16,366 nt of DNA from Methanospirillum hungatei (GTDB lineage Archaea > Halobacteriota > Methanomicrobia > Methanomicrobiales > Methanospirillaceae). The stretch spans positions 1 to 16,366 of the forward strand of contig NZ_JAIWNS010000029.1 in the NCBI RefSeq assembly GCF_020216685.1, written 5' to 3'. Both the position numbers and the translations under genes were made by a program. Below the pieces are notes generated by a model. The model searched no databases. It worked only from the letters and a program-made list of their open reading frames with translations, and was not told where the DNA came from. Positions 7,242 through 14,439 of the stretch are shown here, piece by piece. Numbering within the stretch: position 1 is the stretch's first letter; each line of letters begins with the position of its first letter.

Positions 7242-7430
7242 ATGATACCGGTTCGCTGTTTCACCTGCGGAAAGGTAATCTCCACTGCATACGAGGAATA
7301 TAAACGCCGTCGGGATGCGAGCGAGGATCCAAAAAGGATCCTCGACGATCTCGGAATGGATCGGTATTGTTGCCGGCGTATGTTACTCACGCACAAGGAG
7401 ATTATTGACGAGCTTAACCCATACCAATGA
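7242..7430 (+). CDS. rpoN: DNA-directed RNA polymerase subunit N
   Basis: RpoN is the archaeal counterpart of eukaryotic Rpb10, a small zinc-binding subunit that caps the D/L platform (it is not the bacterial sigma-54 of the same name). The 62-residue protein starts [13 protein letters not shown] and has the expected zinc ligands Cys6, Cys9, Cys43 and Cys44 (CxxC and CC), followed by the conserved [18 protein letters not shown] tail. GGAG near 7231-7234 is a ribosome binding site. The coding sequence contains a perfect 9-bp inverted repeat with an A5 loop at 7322-7344. The stop codon is followed with no gap by tRNA-Pro. Confidence 0.97.
   Translation: MIPVRCFTCGKVISTAYEEYKRRRDASEDPKRILDDLGMDRYCCRRMLLTHKEIIDELNPYQ
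7322..7344 (+). repeat. Perfect inverted repeat (hairpin) inside rpoN
   Basis: CGAGGATCC at 7322-7330 and GGATCCTCG at 7336-7344 are exact reverse complements separated by AAAAA. The RNA would form a 9-bp, GC-rich hairpin about 85 bases before the end of rpoN. It encodes the linker between the two cysteine pairs, so some of it could be codon constraint. A role in RNA stability or pausing is only a possibility. Confidence 0.7.
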
Positions 7431-7505
7431 GGGGTCGTAGGGTAGCCTGGACCATCCTAGGGCGTTCGGGACGCTCTGACCTGAGTTCGAATCTCAGCGA
7501 CCCCA
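7431..7505 (+). tRNA. tRNA-Pro(CGG)
   Basis: The 75-base cloverleaf is complete. The acceptor stem GGGGTCG (7431-7437) pairs with CGACCCC (7498-7504), and the discriminator is A7505. The D stem is GGGT/ATCC with a G-T wobble. The anticodon stem GGGCG/CGCTC (7460-7464, 7472-7476, one G-T) holds the loop TTCGGGA with anticodon CGG at 7467-7469, reading CCG proline codons. The T arm is CTGAG-TTCGAAT-CTCAG. CCA is not encoded and there is no intron. Its first base directly follows the rpoN TGA, and rpoK starts 33 bases after its end, so it must be cut out of the polycistronic RNA unless it has its own promoter. Confidence 0.96.
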
Positions 7506-7526
7506 TTCTTGTGCCAACGGATTTTT

Positions 7527-7532
7527 GAGGAG
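7527..7532 (+). promoter_or_regulatory. Ribosome binding site that fixes the rpoK start
   Basis: GAGGAG lies 6 bases before the ATG at 7539 and rules against the longer in-frame TTG start at 7509, which would place this sequence inside the gene and start only 3 bases after the tRNA. Confidence 0.7.
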
Positions 7533-7538
7533 TTACGC

Positions 7539-7706
7539 ATGCAAACTTATACTCGCTATGAGAAGGCGCGGATTGTCGGCGCCCGGGCACTTCAGATATC
7601 TATGGGTGCCCCGATCCTCATTGCCACCTCAAGTATTGATCCACTTGAGATAGCGATGGAGGAATTCGACCGTGAGGTTATTCCGATAACAGTGAAACGG
7701 AGATAG
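7539..7706 (+). CDS. rpoK: DNA-directed RNA polymerase subunit K
   Basis: RpoK is the archaeal counterpart of Rpb6 and bacterial omega, which clamps the C-terminal part of the largest subunit during assembly. The 55-residue protein has the conserved core [23 protein letters not shown], and the C-terminal segment [22 protein letters not shown]. The length is normal for archaeal RpoK. The start at 7539 is set by GAGGAG at 7527-7532. If tRNA-Pro is excised from the shared transcript, rpoK keeps a leader of 33 bases. Enolase follows after 8 bases. Confidence 0.96.
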   Translation: MQTYTRYEKARIVGARALQISMGAPILIATSSIDPLEIAMEEFDREVIPITVKRR

Positions 7707-7714
7707 GTATTCGG

Positions 7715-8923
7715 ATGACCATCACGCGCGCAATAACTCTGCGAACCATCCTCGATTCCAGAGGAAGAAAGACGGTTGAAGCTGAGGTCAGGACTGAACA
7801 CGGATTTGGGAGAGCGGCAGCGCCGGGTGGTGCAAGTACCGGCATACACGAAGCTGCAGTACGGGATCCGGCTCTTGCTATACCTGATGCACAAGGACAG
7901 GTAATTCCCCATCTTATCGGCATCGATTCGTCAGATCAGATTGGTGTTGATTCCCTGCTCCATGAGATTGACGGGACTGATAATTTCTCCGGAATCGGAG
8001 CAAATGTCGCAGTTGCCCTCTCTCTTGCCATGGCAAAAGCAGCAGCAGACGCAACAAATATTCCGCTCTGGCAGCATATTGGCGGAGTATTTGTGGACTC
8101 TGCCCCGCGTCCGCTTGGCAATATCATCGGCGGGGGTGCTCATGCATCCCATGCCACACAGTTTCAGGAATTTCTTGTCGTCCCAACCGGCTGTGAGCGT
8201 GTTCGTGATGGTATCTTCGCAAATGCGCAGGTTCATAAAACTGTATATGATCTGCTGAAAAAACGTGGAATACGCGCAGGAAAAGGGGATGAAGGGGCAT
8301 GGGCTCCCCCGATCTCTGATCCTGAAGCGTTCAGGATTCTGGCTGAGGCGATATCCCAGGTTTCTGATGAAACAGGATTTGAGATAAGTCCGGGGATTGA
8401 TGCAGCAGCCAGTCAGCTCTATGATCCTGAATCCGGAATGTACCGGTACCGGGACGGGACCGTCAGATCACCAGAAGATCAGGTTACCTATATTGCAGAC
8501 CTGATCGATGAATTTGATCTGATCTATGTGGAGGATCCCCTGTATGAGGAAGATTACGAAGGATTTGCTGCCCTGAACAGGGAGGCAGGAAACCGGTGTC
8601 TTATCTGCGGGGATGACCTCTTTGTAACAAACACAAAACGCATCCAGGAAGGTATCTCTCATGGGAGTGCCAATTGTGTGCTTATCAAGCCAAATCAGAT
8701 CGGGACTCTGACTGATACCCATGAAGCGATAACCCTTGCAAAGCGTCATGGAATGGAGACAGTCATAAGTCACCGGTCTGGTGAGACTGAAGACACAACC
8801 ATTGCTCATCTTGGATGCGCATTTCAGTGTATATTCATAAAAACGGGGGTTGTCGGCGGGGAGCGGACAGCCAAATTAAACGAACTCATACGGATTGAGG
8901 AGAGTATCTATGAACGGAAATGA
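7715..8923 (+). CDS. eno: Enolase (phosphopyruvate hydratase)
   Basis: Enolase interconverts 2-phosphoglycerate and phosphoenolpyruvate; in methanogens it works mainly in gluconeogenesis. The 402 residues keep the catalytic set, named by likeness to the yeast enzyme: His143 and Glu152 (GGGAHA, QEF), Glu193 (GKGDEG), metal ligands Asp229 (GIDAAAS), Glu273 (YVEDP) and Asp300 (GDDLFVTNT), the base Lys325 ([10 protein letters not shown]), [15 protein letters not shown] (352-366) and Lys387 (RTAKLNEL). It is about 20 residues shorter than common archaeal enolases and differs at usually constant places: APGGASTG for [17 protein letters not shown] for MNVINGGxH and GDEGAWAP for GDEGGFAP. It is still probably active. 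Its last 14 bases overlap the start of rps2. Position between rpoK and rps2 is typical for euryarchaea. Confidence 0.94.
   Translation: MTITRAITLRTILDSRGRKTVEAEVRTEHGFGRAAAPGGASTGIHEAAVRDPALAIPDAQGQVIPHLIGIDSSDQIGVDSLLHEIDGTDNFSGIGANVAVALSLAMAKAAADATNIPLWQHIGGVFVDSAPRPLGNIIGGGAHASHATQFQEFLVVPTGCERVRDGIFANAQVHKTVYDLLKKRGIRAGKGDEGAWAPPISDPEAFRILAEAISQVSDETGFEISPGIDAAASQLYDPESGMYRYRDGTVRSPEDQVTYIADLIDEFDLIYVEDPLYEEDYEGFAALNREAGNRCLICGDDLFVTNTKRIQEGISHGSANCVLIKPNQIGTLTDTHEAITLAKRHGMETVISHRSGETEDTTIAHLGCAFQCIFIKTGVVGGERTAKLNELIRIEESIYERK
8897..8902 (+). promoter_or_regulatory. Ribosome binding site that fixes the rps2 start
   Basis: GAGGAG inside the end of eno lies 7 bases before the ATG at 8910. 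It supports that start over the in-frame TTG at 8895, of which it forms the following codons, and over the downstream ATG at 8925. Confidence 0.6.
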
Positions 8924-9518
8924 AATGGAGATTGAACTGAACGAGCCTCTTGTTTCAGTTGAAGAGTATCTTGCAGCAGGTGTCCACATCGGAACCCAGC
9001 AGAAGAGCAGCGACATGAAGAACTTCATCTACCGCGTCCGCGGGGATGGATTATACATTCTGGATATCCGGGAGACCGACGAGCGGATTAAACTTGCCGC
9101 AAAGTTCCTTTCCCAGTATGATCCGGCAAAGATACTGGTAGTCACTTCACGTCAGTACGGCCAGTATCCTGCACGCCGGTTTGCAGATTCCATCGGTGCA
9201 ACCCCGATCATCGGCAGATATATTCCTGGAACTCTGACAAACCCGCTGCTTCCACGCTATGCAGAACCTGATGTTGTCGTCGTAACTGACCCGGTCAGTG
9301 ACCTGCAGGTCATCAAGGAAGCCATTCAGGTCAGCATTCCGGTGGTAGCCCTTTGTGATACCAACAATATGACAAGTCTGGTGGATGTCGTCGTCCCGAC
9401 CAATAACAAGGGGCGCAAAGCACTCTCCATGATTTACTTCCTCCTGACTAAGGAGTTCCTCCGTCATAAGGGATACAATACCTCCCTGACCCCTGAAGAC
9501 TTCGAAACCGAGATGTGA
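8910..9518 (+). CDS. rps2: 30S ribosomal protein uS2
   Basis: uS2 binds late to the small subunit between head and body and is needed for mRNA binding. The 202-residue protein carries the archaeal signature [20 protein letters not shown], then [48 protein letters not shown] and the C-terminal [20 protein letters not shown] and NNKGRKAL. The start at 8910 overlaps the last 14 bases of eno and is supported by GAGGAG at 8897-8902, so the two genes are translationally coupled. A 65-base gap with small hairpins follows. Confidence 0.96.
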   Translation: MNGNEMEIELNEPLVSVEEYLAAGVHIGTQQKSSDMKNFIYRVRGDGLYILDIRETDERIKLAAKFLSQYDPAKILVVTSRQYGQYPARRFADSIGATPIIGRYIPGTLTNPLLPRYAEPDVVVVTDPVSDLQVIKEAIQVSIPVVALCDTNNMTSLVDVVVPTNNKGRKALSMIYFLLTKEFLRHKGYNTSLTPEDFETEM

Positions 9519-9537
9519 TATCCTCGTCAAGGGATCA

Positions 9538-9577
9538 TCAGGAACCGATATCCTGAAACGTAACCGGGATCAATCCC
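9538..9577 (+). other. Two short hairpins between rps2 and the MEMO gene
   Basis: TCAGGA (9538-9543) and TCCTGA (9551-9556) are perfect complements around a 7-base loop. GGGA-TCAA-TCCC follows at 9566-9577, ending 6 bases before the next ATG. An outer pair, AGGGAT (9530-9535) with ATCCCT (9573-9578), could enclose the first hairpin instead of the second. No T run follows, so this is not a clear terminator. Confidence 0.35.
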
Positions 9578-9583
9578 TCGTCC

Positions 9584-10378
9584 ATGAAGAGCAGGGCCAG
9601 TACCGTCGCCGGGATGTTCTATCCTGGTGACCCCGGACGTCTCAGACAACTCCTGTCTGAACTCTTTCGAAATGTGACATCTTCCGGCGATGCAGCGGGG
9701 GTGGTATCCCCTCATGCCGGATATGTATACTCCGGAAAAACTGCAGCGAAGGCATTTGCTGCATTTGATGAGAAGTTTGACGGAACATTTCTGGTCATAG
9801 GTCCCAGTCACCGGGGTTTTCCCACCTGTATATCGCAGGTTCCCTGGGAGACCCCGCTCGGGATGCTGGAACCGGATACAGAACTTGGATCCTGTATTCA
9901 TCTCCCGGTTGATGAACGGGCGATGAGTTATGGCTCTGAGAACTCCCTGGAAGTGCAGATGCCGTTTATCCAGTACAGGTTTCCACGGTCCAGAATTGTT
10001 CCGCTCATGATGGGTCATCAGACCTTACAGGAAGTTCATCGGATATCGTCAATAATCATCACCGCTCTGGAAAAATATCAAAAACCGGTAAAAATTGTGG
10101 CATCAAGTGACTTCTCTCATTATGTCTCTGCCGAAAAGGCATACCGCGATGATCACTATGCGATAGAGGCACTTTTACAGATGGATGTCCCTGAGTTTTT
10201 TTCCAGAATACAGTCGCATAATATCACTGCCTGCGGATATGGTCCCATAGGATGCATGATGGAAGTACTCAGGACCCGGGGGAAGACCCGGTGCGATCTG
10301 CTCGAATATACCACTTCAGGAGAGACAAGTGGTGATTATGACCAGGTCGTAGGCTATGCGGCATTGGCGGTGCGATAG
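9584..10378 (+). CDS. MEMO1 family metal-binding protein
   Basis: The 264-residue protein belongs to the MEMO family (AmmeMemoRadiSam system protein B), related in fold to class III aromatic ring-opening dioxygenases. Its function in archaea is not settled; human MEMO1 binds iron or copper through two histidines and a cysteine. Equivalent residues are visible: His44 (SPHAGYVYSG), His76 (GPSHRG) and Cys217 (ACGYGPIG); Asp176 lies in the conserved SSDFSHY. The start RASTVAGMFYPGDP is typical. No Shine-Dalgarno sequence precedes the ATG at 9584, but internal starts would remove conserved residues. The AMMECR1 and radical SAM partners are not in the window. A gene of this family between rps2 and mevalonate kinase is common in euryarchaea. 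Its TAG shares a base with the GTG of the next gene. Confidence 0.9.
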   Translation: MKSRASTVAGMFYPGDPGRLRQLLSELFRNVTSSGDAAGVVSPHAGYVYSGKTAAKAFAAFDEKFDGTFLVIGPSHRGFPTCISQVPWETPLGMLEPDTELGSCIHLPVDERAMSYGSENSLEVQMPFIQYRFPRSRIVPLMMGHQTLQEVHRISSIIITALEKYQKPVKIVASSDFSHYVSAEKAYRDDHYAIEALLQMDVPEFFSRIQSHNITACGYGPIGCMMEVLRTRGKTRCDLLEYTTSGETSGDYDQVVGYAALAVR

Positions 10379-11247
10379 TGGCAACCTGGAGTGCACCCGG
10401 AAAAGTGTTCTTATTCGGAGAACATGCTGTTCTCTATGAGAAACCTGGGATAGCACTTGCAATAAGACCACGGGTATATGTCACTGTCAGAAAAACAAGT
10501 CATCCGCATCACGCGAAATCACCCTATATTGATCAGTGCTTTCGGGAATTTGGTGTGAAGGGAAGTGTGTATATCAATTCACAACTTCCAAGTTCTTCAG
10601 GCCTTGGTTCATCAGCTGCAGTGACGGTGGCAACACTCGCAGCAATTAATGATGAATTTGATATGGGGCGAAGTAAGGAACAGATAGCCGAACTTGCCTG
10701 GAAGATAGAGAAAAAAGTCCAGAAAGGCCGGGCAAGTGCAACTGACACGACCGTATCAACATACGGCGGTATGTTTCTCATCAAGGAAGGAACGAGGAAA
10801 CGTCTGGCTCCCCAGAATTATCACCTGGTGATAGGAAACAGCCAGATCTCACATTCGACCAGCAGAATGGTTGAAAAGGTGGCAGAACTGAGATCGAAAC
10901 ACCCGGCAATCATCAACCCGGTTCTGGACTCGATCGAAGCGATCGTCATGGATGCCATGAAACATCTTGACGAACCGGCATACCTTGGAAAACTCATGGA
11001 TATGAATAACTGTCTGCTTGAGATGCTCGGTGTGGGCCATCCCCAGCTCTCGCGGCTGGTTCTTGCGGCACGTTCAACCGGTGCATTTGGTGCAAAGATA
11101 ACGGGTGCCGGAGGTGGGGGATGTATGGTCGCTCTGGCACCCAAAAATATCAGGGCCAGAATAGCAGGAGCCATTGAGGTGTTTGATGGCAGGGCAATTA
11201 TCACCTGCATTGATACAGAAGGATTGAGAAAGGAGCGGGATGCCTGA
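10378..11247 (+). CDS. mvk: Mevalonate kinase
   Basis: This GHMP-family kinase phosphorylates mevalonate at C5 with ATP, leading to isoprenoid precursors for archaeal lipids. In 289 residues it has the N-terminal SAPGKVFLFGEHAVLYEKPG with Lys9, the ATP-binding motif LPSSSGLGSSAAV (70-82), the catalytic Asp123 in ATDTTVSTYGG and the C-terminal glycine motif ITGAGGGGCMVAL (241-253). The segment before the Asp reads GRASATD where many mevalonate kinases have PSGxD. The GTG start overlaps the previous stop by one base, and AAPGK-type starts are normal for the family. The gene overlaps the next one by 8 bases. The partner genes for isopentenyl phosphate kinase and isomerase confirm the pathway. 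Confidence 0.94.
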   Translation: MATWSAPGKVFLFGEHAVLYEKPGIALAIRPRVYVTVRKTSHPHHAKSPYIDQCFREFGVKGSVYINSQLPSSSGLGSSAAVTVATLAAINDEFDMGRSKEQIAELAWKIEKKVQKGRASATDTTVSTYGGMFLIKEGTRKRLAPQNYHLVIGNSQISHSTSRMVEKVAELRSKHPAIINPVLDSIEAIVMDAMKHLDEPAYLGKLMDMNNCLLEMLGVGHPQLSRLVLAARSTGAFGAKITGAGGGGCMVALAPKNIRARIAGAIEVFDGRAIITCIDTEGLRKERDA

Positions 11248-12010
11248 TCGGATCATTTTAAAACTTGGTGGGAGCGTCATCACCGATAAGGAACGGGGTG
11301 ATGCAGGAGTTATTCGTGAGAATGTCCTGCAAGATATAGCACGGGCTCTGAAAGAGTATGCAGATATTCCTCTGCTTCTCATTCATGGCGCCGGGTCATG
11401 CGGGCATCCACAGGCCAGGCAGTATCATATCCAGAGTGGTGTCTCCCGAGAGAATCGGGAAGGAATTTATGAGACACATCATGCGGTATCTGCCCTGAAT
11501 GAACTGGTTGTCCGCATCCTTCGTACCGAAGGAATAGAAGCGGTCAGTGTCCATCCGCTTGAAGGCATGGTCGCATCCGGAGGAGAACTCTCCGGCTACT
11601 GCCTGACCCACCTTCATCTCATGATCGATCTTGGTATCGTACCGGTTCTGCATGGTGATGTGGTCATGGATACCGAGAAAGGGGCATGTATTGTTTCCGG
11701 TGATCAACTGGTCAGGGTATTGGCACAGCAGCTGGGTATGAAACGCATCGGGCTTGCAACCGATGTACCTGGTCTTCTGGATGCTGATGGGTCAGTTGTG
11801 AGGGAACTGCGCCGGACAATGGCGCATACCATAAGGATTGGAGGCTCCGGCTCAGTAGATGTGACCGGAGGAATGCAGGGAAAAATTTCAGAACTCCTTC
11901 GTCTTGCAGATATGGGTATTGAATCTGACATATTCCATATCTCACGACTTCAGGACTTTTTAGGCGGGGCAGATCATGGAGGCACCAGGATCCTGCCGGA
12001 GGAAGCATGA
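11240..12010 (+). CDS. ipk: Isopentenyl phosphate kinase
   Basis: This amino-acid-kinase-family enzyme phosphorylates isopentenyl phosphate to isopentenyl diphosphate, the hallmark step of the archaeal mevalonate route. The 256 residues contain the phosphate-binding start IILKLGGSVITDK (5-17), HGAGSCGHPQARQYH (49-63) with the catalytic His56, PVLHGDVVMD, the SGDQLVRVLA segment and DVTGGMQGKISELL near the C-terminus. Most family members read GSFGH or GAFGH just before the catalytic His; Cys54 replaces that Phe here. AGGAG at 11231-11235 precedes the ATG, which lies inside the end of mvk. The stop overlaps the next start (ATGA). A fosfomycin-kinase-like activity is unlikely in this context. Confidence 0.94.
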   Translation: MPDRIILKLGGSVITDKERGDAGVIRENVLQDIARALKEYADIPLLLIHGAGSCGHPQARQYHIQSGVSRENREGIYETHHAVSALNELVVRILRTEGIEAVSVHPLEGMVASGGELSGYCLTHLHLMIDLGIVPVLHGDVVMDTEKGACIVSGDQLVRVLAQQLGMKRIGLATDVPGLLDADGSVVRELRRTMAHTIRIGGSGSVDVTGGMQGKISELLRLADMGIESDIFHISRLQDFLGGADHGGTRILPEEA

Positions 12011-13098
12011 ACCGCAGGGAATTTACCTCCTCCCGCAAACTTGATCACCTTCGTATCTGTCTTGATGAACATATTGAATCAGGCAGCACCGGCTTTGATG
12101 ATATCAGGCTGGTCCATGAAGCACTCCCCGACTGTGATATGGACCGTCTGTCACTTGAGACCCGGTTTTTAGGGCATAATCTGGGCTCTCCCTTGTTTAT
12201 ATCTGCCATGACCGGCGGACATCCGGAGACAAAGGATGTCAATGCGGTTCTTGGAGAGATAGCTGGTGAATTTGGCCTTGGTATCGGTGTCGGATCCCAG
12301 CGGGCTGCAATAGAAAACCCCGAGCTGGCCGATACCTTCTCTATTGTCAGAGAAAAAGCACCCGATACATTTATTGTCGGGAACCTGGGCATTGTGCAGC
12401 TCAGGGATCATGGTATTGAGTGGGCGGAACGTGCGGTTGAGATGATCGATGCTGATGCCCTTGCCATCCATCTCAACTTCCTTCAGGAAGCAATTCAACC
12501 GGAAGGAGATCATGATGCCGGCGGATGCTATGCCGCTCTTCGTGAACTCTGCAGGGACCTGAAGGTTCCGGTAATAGTAAAGGAGACCGGTTCGGGCATT
12601 TCATATGAAACCGGGATCCGGTGCTTTGGTGCAGGAGCAGCATGTGTGGATATTGGTGGATATGGGGGCTCATCATGGGCCCTTATTGAAAGCCACCGGT
12701 CGGGGAGTGTTGCCGGCAGAGAAGATCTGCACCTGAAGGGATTAGGCGAGCGGTTTGGAGAGTGGGGTCTTCCGACTGTAGTAAGCCTGTATGAAACAGC
12801 CCGGTGTGGGGGACCGGTTATAGCAAGCGGGGGGATTCGATCCGGAATAGATATCACAAAGGCACTGGTAATGGGTGCCCATCTTGCCGGAATGGCACTT
12901 CCACTCTTAAAACCCGCCTGCGAAGGCCCTGATGTATTACGGGAAACTATCCGGACCATTCACCAGGAACTCCGGATAAGTATGTTCCTTACCGGAAAAA
13001 CCCGAATATCCGAGTTACCACAGGCCCGGTGGTATCTCACCGGTAAGACACGGGAAATGATAGAAAATCTTCCAGGAGGAGACAGAATTGGACATTGA
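12007..13098 (+). CDS. fni: Isopentenyl-diphosphate delta-isomerase, type 2 (FMN-dependent)
   Basis: The enzyme interconverts isopentenyl and dimethylallyl diphosphate using reduced FMN and Mg2+. The 363 residues keep the family motifs in order: SRKLDHLRICL (9-19), ISAMTGG (65-71), VGSQRA (95-100), the active-site HLNFLQEAIQPEGD (155-168) with Gln160 and metal ligand Glu161, VKETGSGIS (191-199), DIGGYGGSSWA (215-225) and the FMN-phosphate loop ASGGIRSGIDITKAL. It is unrelated to the Nudix type 1 isomerase. The ATG overlaps the ipk stop by 4 bases, and its 3' end overlaps RNase J by 11 bases. It supplies the allylic substrate used by the prenyl synthase two genes downstream. Confidence 0.96.
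   Translation: MNRREFTSSRKLDHLRICLDEHIESGSTGFDDIRLVHEALPDCDMDRLSLETRFLGHNLGSPLFISAMTGGHPETKDVNAVLGEIAGEFGLGIGVGSQRAAIENPELADTFSIVREKAPDTFIVGNLGIVQLRDHGIEWAERAVEMIDADALAIHLNFLQEAIQPEGDHDAGGCYAALRELCRDLKVPVIVKETGSGISYETGIRCFGAGAACVDIGGYGGSSWALIESHRSGSVAGREDLHLKGLGERFGEWGLPTVVSLYETARCGGPVIASGGIRSGIDITKALVMGAHLAGMALPLLKPACEGPDVLRETIRTIHQELRISMFLTGKTRISELPQARWYLTGKTREMIENLPGGDRIGH
13074..13079 (+). promoter_or_regulatory. Ribosome binding site for the TTG start of RNase J
   Basis: AGGAGG, a full-strength Shine-Dalgarno sequence inside the end of fni, lies 8 bases before the TTG at 13088. It is the main evidence for a TTG start, since no ATG or GTG is available before the conserved N-terminus. Confidence 0.75.
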
Positions 13099-14425
13099 GA
13101 TCCTTGCAGTGGGCGGGTATAATGAGTTTGGGCGAAATATGACCGCCGTCCGCTGCGGAAAGGAGATAGTAATATTTGATATGGGGATCAGGCTTGATTC
13201 CCTGATGATGTATCCCGATATAGAGATGGAAAATACCCATTCCCTGGACCTTATCCAGATGGGTGTAATACCTGATGATACCGTGATGAACCAGCTTGAA
13301 GGGACGGTCAGGGCCGTTATCCTCTCCCATGGTCATTTGGATCATATCGGGGCAGTACCAAAACTGGTTCACCGGTACAATGCTCCTATTATCGGGACTC
13401 CATATACCATTGAGCTGGTAAAGCAGCAGATTGAGGGTGAAAAGAAGTTCGGAGTCAATAACAAACTGATTGCACTGAAATGCGGACAACGATACAATAT
13501 CTCAAATACTCTGGGAATGGAATTTGTCCGGACACAGCACAGTATTATTGATACGGCAACGGTTGCCCTGTATACACCAAAAGGGGCCATCGTCTATGCT
13601 CTGGACTTTAAACTTGATCGGAATCCTGTTCTCGGGGAACCGCCGGACTTTGCCAAACTCAAAAAGATTGGGAAAGAAGGGGTGCTCTGTCTGATCACCG
13701 AGTCCACCAATGTGAACAAGAAAGGCCGGTGTCCGAGTGAGCAGATTGCCAAAAACATGGTCCGTGACGTTATCACCAGTTACGAAGATGACAAGAACGC
13801 GATAATCGTCAGCACCTTTGCATCGCATATCGCACGGGTAAAGACCATCGCTGAATGTGCACATGAGATTGGGCGTAAACCCCTGCTCCTTGGACGTTCC
13901 ATGGAACGGTACTGTGTCACAGCAGAACAGATGAAGATGGTCCGGTTCCCAGACACTACGAGTGTATTCGGAAACCGCCGGGTGGTTGAACGAACACTGC
14001 GCCGGCTGATTAAATCAGGAAAGGAACAGTATGTACCGATTGTTACCGGTCACCAGGGAGAACCAGGTTCAATTCTGACAAGGATCGCCCAGAATGACAC
14101 TCCGTATAAGATAGAACGGGGTGACAAGGTGATGATCAGTGCCCAGCTGATCCCGAATGATATGAATCGTGCCCAGCGGTACCGGATGTTTACCATGTTA
14201 AAATCGCAGGGTGCGAGGATATTTGATGAACTCCACGTGAGCGGTCATGCATACTGCGAGGATCATTATGAGATGGTCCATCTCTTAAATCCGCAATTTA
14301 TTGTATCAGCTCATGGTGGGATTGATCTTACCTCAGAGTATCTGGGGCTTGCAACAGAACTAGGATACACCCTGAACAAGGATTTCTTCCTGATGGCAAA
14401 CGGTCAGAGACAGAAACTGGCATAA
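13088..14425 (+). CDS. rnj: Ribonuclease J (archaeal 5'-3' exoribonuclease, beta-CASP family)
   Basis: This is a metallo-beta-lactamase/beta-CASP RNase of 445 residues. Archaeal RNase J degrades RNA from the 5' end. The N-terminus EILAVGGYNEFGRNMTAV and the zinc motif SHGHLDHIGAVPKL (His81, His83, Asp85, His86) are typical; His151 (QHSIID) and Asp173 (ALDFKLD) complete the set, with His409 in SAHGG. The beta-CASP insertion holds STNVNKKGRCPSEQ, STFASHIARV and the later HVSGHAYCEDHYEMV. It starts at TTG, overlapping fni by 11 bases. RNase J between isoprenoid genes is common in euryarchaea and suggests co-expression with the ribosomal array rather than a lipid role. Confidence 0.94.
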   Translation: MDIEILAVGGYNEFGRNMTAVRCGKEIVIFDMGIRLDSLMMYPDIEMENTHSLDLIQMGVIPDDTVMNQLEGTVRAVILSHGHLDHIGAVPKLVHRYNAPIIGTPYTIELVKQQIEGEKKFGVNNKLIALKCGQRYNISNTLGMEFVRTQHSIIDTATVALYTPKGAIVYALDFKLDRNPVLGEPPDFAKLKKIGKEGVLCLITESTNVNKKGRCPSEQIAKNMVRDVITSYEDDKNAIIVSTFASHIARVKTIAECAHEIGRKPLLLGRSMERYCVTAEQMKMVRFPDTTSVFGNRRVVERTLRRLIKSGKEQYVPIVTGHQGEPGSILTRIAQNDTPYKIERGDKVMISAQLIPNDMNRAQRYRMFTMLKSQGARIFDELHVSGHAYCEDHYEMVHLLNPQFIVSAHGGIDLTSEYLGLATELGYTLNKDFFLMANGQRQKLA

Positions 14426-14439
14426 GGAACAGATTACGT

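Noticed and set aside
7322..7344. Inverted repeat in rpoN as an insertion-sequence end or transcription terminator
   Set aside because: It lies in an intact, conserved reading frame without target duplications or a partner repeat, and no T run follows the stem.
7509..7538. TTG start for rpoK giving ten extra residues
   Set aside because: It would put the GAGGAG ribosome binding site inside the gene and begin 3 bases after the tRNA; the 55-residue form from 7539 matches the family length.
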